A DNA stretch of 47,730 nucleotides, taken from NCBI GenBank assembly GCA_016189905.1, contig JACPRP010000090.1:1-47730 (forward strand), written 5' to 3'. Position numbers and translations under genes: made by a program. This document shows, piece by piece, positions 39,731 through 46,517 of the stretch. Origin of the DNA: Chloroflexota bacterium. GTDB lineage: Bacteria; Chloroflexota; UBA6077; FW602-bin22; JACPRP01. Below the pieces are notes generated by a model. That model saw only the letters and a program-made list of their open reading frames with translations, was not told where the DNA came from and made no database searches. Every line of letters begins with the position of its first letter. Position 1 is the stretch's first letter.

Positions 39731-40376
39731 GGTGAAGTTTTTCGCTGCCTTCCGCGAGATAACAAAGCAGAAAGACGCCACGATCGAGGTTCCGAACGGC
39801 ACCACCGTCGGCGGATTGCTGGATTTGCTGGTCGACGAGCACCCGCGACTAGCAGGGGTGTCGAAGACCAGCCGATTCGTCGTGGATCAGGAGTTCGTCG
39901 ACGCGGACACGGTGCTCGGCGAAGGCAGCGAAGTCGTTTTCGTTCCTCCTGTGGCGGGCGGACAGCGGTTTGAGATCACGGAAGACGTGGTCACAGTCGA
40001 GGACCTCATCTCCGAGGTCACCGACGATACTGCGGGGGCCGTGGTGACGTTTATCGGCGTGGTCCGAGGCAACTCGCAGGGCAAACGTGTTCTATACCTT
40101 GAATATGAAGCTTATAAGGAAATGGCCGAAAAGAAGCTGGCCGAGATTGGCGAAGAGATACGCGAGAAATGGGGGCTAGGCCGGATCGCGGTCAGACATC
40201 GTGTTGGCCACCTCGACGTTGGAGAAACCGCCGTCGTGGTCGCCATCGCATCACCCCATCGGAAAGAAGGGTTTGAGGCCTGCCAGTACGCCATCGATCG
40301 TCTGAAGCAAGTCGTCCCGATCTGGAAGAAAGAGGTCTGGGAAGACGGCGAAGTATGGGTTGGCTGGCAGGAGTAA
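39720..40376 (+). CDS. moaX: Molybdopterin synthase MoaD-MoaE fusion (MoaX-like)
   Basis: A 218-residue fusion. Residues 1-81 are MoaD ('MKVKVKFFAAFREITKQKDA' ... 'VVFVPPVAGG'), ending at the Gly-Gly that normally forms the free C-terminus. Residues 82-218 are MoaE ('AGAVVTFIGVVRGNSQGKRV', 'VRHRVGHLDVGETAVVVAIA', 'PIWKKEVWEDGEVWVG', with the active-site Lys in 'KKE'). The enzyme adds the dithiolene sulfurs to precursor Z. In mycobacterial MoaX, cleavage after the internal Gly-Gly is needed for activity; the same is likely here. ATG 39720 has GGAGG upstream and overlaps the DUF1638 stop, so translation is coupled. A client may be the molybdenum hydroxylase at 12603. Confidence 0.93.
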   Translation: MKVKVKFFAAFREITKQKDATIEVPNGTTVGGLLDLLVDEHPRLAGVSKTSRFVVDQEFVDADTVLGEGSEVVFVPPVAGGQRFEITEDVVTVEDLISEVTDDTAGAVVTFIGVVRGNSQGKRVLYLEYEAYKEMAEKKLAEIGEEIREKWGLGRIAVRHRVGHLDVGETAVVVAIASPHRKEGFEACQYAIDRLKQVVPIWKKEVWEDGEVWVGWQE

Positions 40377-40388
40377 CGCTTTTCCTGC

Positions 40389-40417
40389 TTGACAACCAGG
40401 CCAACTTACCCTTAAAT
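40389..40417 (+). promoter_or_regulatory. Promoter of pepA
   Basis: A perfect TTGACA (40389-40394), a 17-nt spacer and TTAAAT (40412-40417). The ~130-nt leader to the ATG at 40557 contains the large palindrome at 40466. Confidence 0.5.
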
Positions 40418-40465
40418 GAATCTAGCGACATATCTCTCTAAGAATCTATTCGATAACCTGCACCT

Positions 40466-40523
40466 GTAGCGCGGGGGCTTGTCCCCCGCTGGGGCACGGG
40501 CGGGGGACAAGCCCCCGCGCTAC
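40466..40523. repeat. 24-bp perfect-stem palindrome in the pepA leader
   Basis: Positions 40466-40489 pair without mismatch with 40500-40523 around a 10-nt loop. The arm starts GTAGCGCGGGGGCTTGTCCC. It has no sequence relation to the other repeats here and ends 34 nt before the pepA ATG. No T-run follows. It may be a dispersed palindromic repeat that doubles as an mRNA stability or attenuation element. Confidence 0.85.
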
Positions 40524-40556
40524 GTTTACGGATAGGCACTAATAACGGAGGCAGCG

Positions 40557-42092
40557 ATGAATATCTCATTGCAGCAGGTCTCAGCCACGGAAGTGAGCAC
40601 GCCTTTGCTGGCGATCGGCATCTTTGAAGACACGCTGGCAGGGGCAGGTGATGCCGCAGCGGTCGACGCGCAACTCGGCGGTGTGATCGGTCAGTTAGTC
40701 GCCGACAAAGAAGTTACCGGCAAGCAGAACGAGCTGACGGTCATCCATACCCATGGGAAGATTCCGGCACAGCGCGTCTGCATCGTCGGACTCGGCAAGC
40801 AGGCGAATTTCACCACCGACACGGTGCGGCAGGCTGCTGCGGTGGTCGCTAAGCGCGCAGGCGAAAAGCATATTACGCAGTATGCCACCGTTCTTCTGGG
40901 GCTTGACCAGGCTGGTGTTGCGCCGGAGGAGATAGCCTGCGCGATTGTGGAGGGGGCGCTACTCGGGCTTTACAAGTACGAGCGATTTAAGAAGCCGAAT
41001 GACGAAGAGGGCGCAAAGGTCGGAAGCTTGACCATCGTTTGCCCCAAGAATTCGGGCGTGGCCGACGCTGCCCGTCGGGGCATCGGCCGCGGCGAGGTTT
41101 TGTCCGGTGCCACGAATCTGGCGCGCGACCTTTCGAACGGTCCGCCAAACCTTGTGACCCCGGCGTATCTGGCTGAGACCGCACAGTCAGTCGCGCAGCG
41201 CCTTGGCCTGGGCTGCGAGGTTTTCGACGTTGACGAGCTGCGCAGGAGGAAGATGGGCGCGATCCTGGCCGTCGGCGCGGGTAGTGTTCATCCGCCCTGT
41301 CTGGTGGTTATGCGATATCAAGGCGCTCCGTCGAGCGATAAGGTTTTCGCGGCGGTTGGGAAGGGGATCACGTTCGATAGCGGTGGACTCGACATAAAGC
41401 CGGGCGATAGCATGCTGACCATGAAGCACGATATGTCCGGCGCGGCGGCTGTTATCGGCTTTGTCCAGGCAGTGGCTGAGCTGAAGCTGCCGGTCAACGT
41501 TATGGGCCTGATTTGCGCGGCTGAGAACATGCTAAGCGAGAACGCTTATCGTCCGAGCGATATCATCACGACCTATAACGGCAAGACGATCGAGATTGGC
41601 AGCACTGACGCCGAGGGGCGTCTGGTTCTGGCGGATGGACTGGCCTACGCGGTGGAACAAAAGGCCAGCGTCATCGTCGATCTGGCCACTCTTACCGGCG
41701 CGTGCATAGTCGCGCTCGGGACGATCGCCTCAGGTGTCCTGGGAAACAACGATAGTCTGTTGAGCCAGGTGGAAAAAGCCGCGCAGGAAACTGGTGAGCG
41801 CGTATGGCGGCTTCCGCTCTGGAAAGAATATGGCGAGCAGATGAAGAGCGAGATCGCGGATCTGAAGAACGTGGGCGGTAGATGGGGTGGCGCAATAACG
41901 GCGGCCTATTTCCTCCAACAGTTCGTAGGTGACGTGCCCTGGGTCCACGTGGATATCGCCGGTACGGCTTACATTTCGCCGGCGGATCAGCCTTACTATC
42001 CCAAGGATCGTCCGTATCTCTCCCACGGAGCGACAGGCGTTGGTGTGCGCCTGCTCGCCGATGTGGTCAAGCAATGGGCTGGGGTCAAATAA
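40557..42092 (+). CDS. pepA: Leucyl aminopeptidase (M17 family)
   Basis: A 511-residue protein with the usual M17 layout: a variable N-terminal domain to about residue 175, then the catalytic domain. Metal and catalytic residues appear in 'AVGKGITFDSGGLDIKPGDS', 'LTMKHDMSGAAAVIGFVQAV' and 'EIGSTDAEGRLVLADGLAYA'. The last is the family signature NTDAEGRL with Ser in place of Asn. The bicarbonate-site Arg lies in 'EGRL'. The enzyme removes N-terminal amino acids from peptides in the cytoplasm as a hexamer. ATG 40557 follows GGAGG. larA follows after 35 nt, so they may share a transcript. Confidence 0.94.
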   Translation: MNISLQQVSATEVSTPLLAIGIFEDTLAGAGDAAAVDAQLGGVIGQLVADKEVTGKQNELTVIHTHGKIPAQRVCIVGLGKQANFTTDTVRQAAAVVAKRAGEKHITQYATVLLGLDQAGVAPEEIACAIVEGALLGLYKYERFKKPNDEEGAKVGSLTIVCPKNSGVADAARRGIGRGEVLSGATNLARDLSNGPPNLVTPAYLAETAQSVAQRLGLGCEVFDVDELRRRKMGAILAVGAGSVHPPCLVVMRYQGAPSSDKVFAAVGKGITFDSGGLDIKPGDSMLTMKHDMSGAAAVIGFVQAVAELKLPVNVMGLICAAENMLSENAYRPSDIITTYNGKTIEIGSTDAEGRLVLADGLAYAVEQKASVIVDLATLTGACIVALGTIASGVLGNNDSLLSQVEKAAQETGERVWRLPLWKEYGEQMKSEIADLKNVGGRWGGAITAAYFLQQFVGDVPWVHVDIAGTAYISPADQPYYPKDRPYLSHGATGVGVRLLADVVKQWAGVK

Positions 42093-42127
42093 CCTCGTCG
42101 AAATGAATGACGGAGGAGAAATTGTAA

Positions 42128-43414
42128 TTGTATAGAGTGCCATACGGCCGGGGCAGCCTTAGCTTCGATCTCCCCTCGACGATCGGCGCTACGGTCGTCG
42201 AGTCGCGGCGAATGGCGCCTCTCGCGGATGTGTCGAAAGCTGTGAAGCAGGCGCTGGTTGATCCTATGGGCTGCGAACCGCTGCGCTTGATGGCGAAGCC
42301 TGGCGATCGCGTCAAGATCGTGGTGACCGATAGCACACGCGCCTGTCCAGATAGCGTGCTCGTGCCGGCTCTGCTGGACGAGCTAAGTGCGGCGGGCGTC
42401 CGAGATGAGGATGTGACCATCGTCGTCGGCATTGGCGCGCATCGGGCGAGCACGCCGGAAGAGAAACTGGGCAAGCTCGGCGAAGGGGTCGTCAGGCGGA
42501 TTCGGATTATCGATCCTGATCCACGTGATCCTGATGCGCTCGTCAATCTTGGGAAGACGGCGGCCGGTGTTCCAATCGTGTTGAGCAGGTCCGTGCTCGA
42601 CGCCGATCTATTGATCGCGACCGGCATCGTCGAGCCGCACCAGTACGCCGGCTATTCCGGCGGTCGCAAGACCGTGGCCATCGGAGCGGCAGGCGAAGAG
42701 ACCATCGCTTACACGCATGGGCCGCGATTCCTCGACGATCCTGGAACTCGGCTGGGCAGGATCGAGGGCAACCCGTTTCACGAGGCTGTGACTGAGATTG
42801 CCGCGCGCGCGGGGTTGATGTTCATCCTCAACGTCGTCGCGGACGACGACAACCGGGTTGTGGCAGTTGGCGCCGGCGAGCCGAACGCGGCTTTCCGGGT
42901 CCTGGTCGATCGCGCGCGCAGCCTCTTCACGGTGGCGGTCGACCGAGTTTTCGACTTTGCGATTACCGGGGTCGGGTTTCCGAAAGACGTGAACCTTTAC
43001 CAGGCGTCGCGGGCGCCCAGTTACCTGTTCTTCGCTCCCGAGCCGGTCGTTCGGCCCGGGGGGATTTTCATTCTCCCGGCTCAATGTCCCGAAGGGGCTG
43101 GCGCGGGACCCGGGGAACAACGATTCCTGGCGGCGATGCGCGATGTCCCGTCGCCGAGGCACATTCTCGACGAGGCGAGGAGAAACGGAATCGCTCCGGG
43201 CGAGCAGCGGGCTTTCGTGATGGCCAAGGTTCTCGAACAGAACGACGTGATCGTCGTGGGATGCGAGTTCCCTGAAGTCGTCAGGCAGGCGAAGATGATC
43301 CCGGCCGCGACGATGGAGGAGGCGCTTGAAATCGTCCAGGCAAGATTGGGGGCAAATCTCGAGGCCCTGATCGTGCCGCACGCACTATTGACTTTGCCTG
43401 TGCGGCAAGTCTAA
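42128..43414 (+). CDS. larA: LarA-type lactate racemase domain protein (DUF2088)
   Basis: A 428-residue LarA homologue. The residues used by lactate racemase to hold the nickel-pincer cofactor and substrate are recognisable: His in 'VVGIGAHRAST', His and Lys in 'VEPHQYAGYSGGRKTVAIG', and His in 'TIAYTHGPRFLDD'. The Lys forms the thioamide link to the cofactor in characterised LarA. Start TTG at 42128, with GGAGGAGA about 9 nt upstream. larB, larC and larE, which build the cofactor, are not in the window. The family also includes racemases of other 2-hydroxyacids. The adjacent GlcF/GlcD pair would oxidise the D-isomer produced, so a lactate or malate role is plausible. Confidence 0.88.
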   Translation: MYRVPYGRGSLSFDLPSTIGATVVESRRMAPLADVSKAVKQALVDPMGCEPLRLMAKPGDRVKIVVTDSTRACPDSVLVPALLDELSAAGVRDEDVTIVVGIGAHRASTPEEKLGKLGEGVVRRIRIIDPDPRDPDALVNLGKTAAGVPIVLSRSVLDADLLIATGIVEPHQYAGYSGGRKTVAIGAAGEETIAYTHGPRFLDDPGTRLGRIEGNPFHEAVTEIAARAGLMFILNVVADDDNRVVAVGAGEPNAAFRVLVDRARSLFTVAVDRVFDFAITGVGFPKDVNLYQASRAPSYLFFAPEPVVRPGGIFILPAQCPEGAGAGPGEQRFLAAMRDVPSPRHILDEARRNGIAPGEQRAFVMAKVLEQNDVIVVGCEFPEVVRQAKMIPAATMEEALEIVQARLGANLEALIVPHALLTLPVRQV

Positions 43415-43471
43415 TACTACAGCCGCGTTTGTAGATCGCGGCTCTTATGGGCTCTAAAATAGGGAGGGGTT

Positions 43472-44818
43472 GTGCAAGCAGAAGGTCGCCGTGAGCACGA
43501 CACAGACTTGGAGAACATTCAAAAGTGCATACGCTGCGGCTCTTGCATGCCAGTCTGTCCTACCTACGCCGAATCTACGCGGGAGAGCGAGTCGCCTCGT
43601 GGCAGGGTCGCGCTGGTCAAAGGGCTGTTCGAGGGAACGCTAGAGATAACCCCGAACCTCGAGCGTCTACTCTACATCTGTCTCGATTGCCGCGCGTGCC
43701 AGACGGCCTGTCCGACCGGGGTGCGCGTTGGCGAGTTGGTCGTCGCCGGTCGGACCAGGATCGAGGAAGAGAAGGCCAGGCGGCCGATTTTGCGCCGGGC
43801 GCTGCGCTCTGCGCTGTTCGATTGGGCGCTGGCGGACCACAGTAACATCGAGCTGGCGATGGTGCCGCTGCGCCTGTATCAATCGCTTGGTCTGTGTAAG
43901 CTGGTGCGTGCCACCGGAATGCTGAAGCCGCTGGGCAAGCTCGACCTGATGGATCGCTTCTTACCCCGGCTGCCGGCGCGGTCGCTGAGGCAGGAGATCG
44001 ACGAGGTTATCCCTGCGCCAGGCAACAGGCGGTACCGCGTGGGGTTTTTCCTCGGCTGTGTGATGAACACCGTGTTTGCCAACGCGAGCCGGGCCACGCT
44101 GAGCGTGCTGGGAAGAAATGGCTGCGAGATATATGTTCCCAGACAGGCTCGCTGCTGCGGCGCCCCGTTGTTTGCCGAAGGCGAGCGGGAGCGCGCGAAG
44201 AACATGGCCAGAAAGAACGTCGATCTTTTCGCCGCGGCCGATCTGGATGCTATCGTGACCGATTGTGCGGCGTGCGGCGCGGAGCTGAAGCGTTACGACG
44301 AGCTTTTCGACGGCGATCCCGAATATGGCGCGAAAGCGGCCGCCTTTTCCGCCAGGGTTCTCGACATAACCGAGTTTCTGGCGGGTATCGTCGAGGCGAA
44401 TCCGCCGGCTGGCTCCCTTAATAGGACGGTGACGTACCACGAGCCGTGCCATCTGGTCCACGCCCAAGGGGTTTCGAAGGCGCCCAGACGTCTTCTCAAG
44501 GCTATTCCCGGGCTGAGGCTGGTGGAGATGAAGAGGTCCAACTGGTGTTGCGGCAGCGCTGGTTCCTACGCGTTCACTCATAGCGACTACTCGATGAGAT
44601 TTCTGGACGCAAAAATCGCCAATGCCACGGCGACCGGGGCTGAAGCCATCGTTACAGGCAACCCAGGATGTGCCTTACAGCTCACCTATGGGCTTGAGAA
44701 ACACAACGTCAAGATGCCGGTCCTCTATTTTACGCAGTTGCTCGAGGAGGCATACAGGGCGAACGTCGATGGTGCGATGGCTTCCCGTCATCGTGTCGGC
44801 GCAGGAGTGGGCCAATGA
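43472..44818 (+). CDS. glcF: Glycolate/D-lactate oxidase iron-sulfur subunit (GlcF-like)
   Basis: A 448-residue protein with two 4Fe-4S ferredoxin motifs ('CIRCGSCMPVCP' and 'CLDCRACQTACPTG') followed by two CCG domains ('ARCCGAPLFAEGERERAK', 'DCAACGAELK', 'TYHEPCHLVHAQG', 'NWCCGSAGSYAFTH'). The subunit passes electrons from the flavoprotein to the quinone pool or another acceptor. GTG at 43472 follows GGGAGGGG. It overlaps the flavoprotein gene by ATGA, so the two are translationally coupled. The order LarA, GlcF, GlcD suggests 2-hydroxyacid oxidation; lactate versus glycolate is not resolved. Confidence 0.92.
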   Translation: MQAEGRREHDTDLENIQKCIRCGSCMPVCPTYAESTRESESPRGRVALVKGLFEGTLEITPNLERLLYICLDCRACQTACPTGVRVGELVVAGRTRIEEEKARRPILRRALRSALFDWALADHSNIELAMVPLRLYQSLGLCKLVRATGMLKPLGKLDLMDRFLPRLPARSLRQEIDEVIPAPGNRRYRVGFFLGCVMNTVFANASRATLSVLGRNGCEIYVPRQARCCGAPLFAEGERERAKNMARKNVDLFAAADLDAIVTDCAACGAELKRYDELFDGDPEYGAKAAAFSARVLDITEFLAGIVEANPPAGSLNRTVTYHEPCHLVHAQGVSKAPRRLLKAIPGLRLVEMKRSNWCCGSAGSYAFTHSDYSMRFLDAKIANATATGAEAIVTGNPGCALQLTYGLEKHNVKMPVLYFTQLLEEAYRANVDGAMASRHRVGAGVGQ

Positions 44819-46194
44819 TCGAGCGCAGCATCGTCACCGAGCTCGAAGGCATCGTCGGGAAAGACCGTGTGTTGACGAGCCCTGAGGAGCTGGCGGTCTA
44901 TGCCTATGATGGCACCTTTTACGAAGGGCGCCCCGACGTCGTGGTGATGCCGTTGTCGGCGCCCGAGGTCTCGAAGATACTGCAGTTGGCCGTTCGCGAG
45001 AGGATTCCCGTCGTGCCGAGGGGCGCCGGCACGGGGCTGGCCGGCGGCTCTGTCCCGGTTCACGGCGGCATTATCCTCAACCTGGCGATGATGAACAAGA
45101 TACTGGAAATAGACGGCGTCAACTCGGTGGCCGTGGCTCAGCCGGGTGTGGTCACGGGCGACCTTCAGAACGCGGTCGAGCAAAGAGGTCTGTTCTATCC
45201 GCCGGATCCGGCGAGTCTCAAACAGTGCACCATCGGCGGCAACGTCGCGATGAACGGCGGTGGACCGCGCGGCCTGAAGTATGGTGTGACCAAGGATTAC
45301 GTGCTCGGTCTCGAGGTCGTGTTGCCCAGCGGCGACATATTGCGCCTGGGTGGCAAGTCGATCAAGAACGTGACCGGCTACAGCCTGATGCAGCTTTTCG
45401 TCGGCTCCGAAGGAACGCTGGGGGTGGTCACCGAGGTAACAGTCAAGCTGTTGCCCTTACCGAAGGCGAGGAGCGCGGCGCTGGTGGTTTTCCCGAGCAT
45501 GGAGCGAGCCGCCGGCATCGTCAACACGATCCTTGGCGCCGGAGTCGTGCCTTCGACCATCGAGATAATGGACGACACGACTATCAAGTGCGTTGAAGCC
45601 TACCTGCGGATGGGCCTGCCGTTGGACGTGGAGGCGTTGATCATCGTGGAGGTCGACGGCGACGAAACGAGCGTGGCGTCTCAACTGGAGGCGGTGGCGC
45701 AAATCTGCCTGGAAAACGGTGCGCGGTCGGTGACGCGGGCGACCACGGCCAGGGCTATAGACGAGGTATGGCTGGCGCGCCGCTCGGTTTCGCCTTCGCT
45801 GGCGCGTATGCGACCCAGCAAGCTCGGCGAAGACATCTCGGTCCCGCGATCGGCTATCTTGCCTGTCGTGAAGAGCATTCAGGAAATAGGCAGACGCAAT
45901 GAGCTCACCATAGCTGTCTTTGGCCATATCTCCGACGGCAATCTTCATCCCAATATCCTCTTCGATCGACGGGACCCCGACGAGATGCAGCGGGTCGAGA
46001 AGGCGTCCCGGGAGATCTTTGCCGCGGCCGTCGGCTTCGGCGGCACCCTCTCCGGCGAGCACGGCATCGGGCTGCTCAAGCGTGAGTTCCTGCCGCTGGA
46101 TTTGTCGCCCCAGGTAATCGAGGCGATGCGCGCGGTTAAATCAGCCTTCGATCCCCACAACATCCTCAATCCAGGAAAGGTGTTCCCCAACTAA
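44815..46194 (+). CDS. glcD: FAD-linked glycolate/D-lactate dehydrogenase (GlcD-like)
   Basis: A 459-residue flavoprotein of the VAO/PCMH family. The FAD-binding region is 'VPRGAGTGLAGGSVPVHGGI', 'YPPDPASLKQCTIGGNVAMN' and 'SIKNVTGYSLMQLFVGSEGT'. The C-terminal substrate domain has 'VFGHISDGNLHPNILFDRRD' (metal and substrate His) and 'GGTLSGEHGIGLLKREFL'. It oxidises a D-2-hydroxyacid to the 2-oxoacid and pairs with the Fe-S subunit encoded just upstream. The start overlaps the glcF stop (ATGA). A 34-bp perfect palindrome begins just after the stop codon. Confidence 0.93.
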   Translation: MIERSIVTELEGIVGKDRVLTSPEELAVYAYDGTFYEGRPDVVVMPLSAPEVSKILQLAVRERIPVVPRGAGTGLAGGSVPVHGGIILNLAMMNKILEIDGVNSVAVAQPGVVTGDLQNAVEQRGLFYPPDPASLKQCTIGGNVAMNGGGPRGLKYGVTKDYVLGLEVVLPSGDILRLGGKSIKNVTGYSLMQLFVGSEGTLGVVTEVTVKLLPLPKARSAALVVFPSMERAAGIVNTILGAGVVPSTIEIMDDTTIKCVEAYLRMGLPLDVEALIIVEVDGDETSVASQLEAVAQICLENGARSVTRATTARAIDEVWLARRSVSPSLARMRPSKLGEDISVPRSAILPVVKSIQEIGRRNELTIAVFGHISDGNLHPNILFDRRDPDEMQRVEKASREIFAAAVGFGGTLSGEHGIGLLKREFLPLDLSPQVIEAMRAVKSAFDPHNILNPGKVFPN

Positions 46195-46199
46195 TACAC

Positions 46200-46280
46200 T
46201 TTCGCATTGATGATTGGAGGAGGTTAAGACCGACGCGGTTTTCGAAAACCGCGTCGGTCTCGGCCACTTCAATTGCGAAA
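46200..46280. repeat. 81-bp palindromic element after glcD, with a 34-bp perfect palindrome
   Basis: The ends TTTCGCATTGA (46200-46210) and TTCAATTGCGAAA (46268-46280) are near-exact inverted repeats. The centre 46227-46260 is a perfect 34-bp palindrome with the tip GGTTTTCGAAAACC. It is the cleanest copy of the family at 33477 and sits 6 nt after the glcD stop, where it may shape the mRNA 3' end. The rest of the 46195-46517 gap holds one small TTCG-loop hairpin (46375-46392) and no gene. Confidence 0.87.
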
Positions 46281-46374
46281 AGATCGATGGGTAAAGAGTA
46301 TAACGCGTTTTTCGAGTGGGTTGAGCAATACATCCACCTCGAGCGCGTTGCCAATCATTCTGATGGCATGTATC

Positions 46375-46392
46375 TTGCTACTTCGGTAGCAA
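46375..46392. other. Small hairpin with UUCG tetraloop
   Basis: TTGCTAC-TTCG-GTAGCAA forms a 7-bp stem with a very stable UUCG loop in the glcD to DUF642 gap. There is no T-run, so it is not a classical terminator. Confidence 0.4.
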
Positions 46393-46517
46393 ATATTGTG
46401 CAGACACACAAGTTTCTACTACAGATGTGAACCAATCCTTTCGCACATAACTTTTTCTTCCGCTTACCATCGAAGAGGTCTTCGGTAACGTTCGGCTACT
46501 GAATTAAGGAGAGAACA

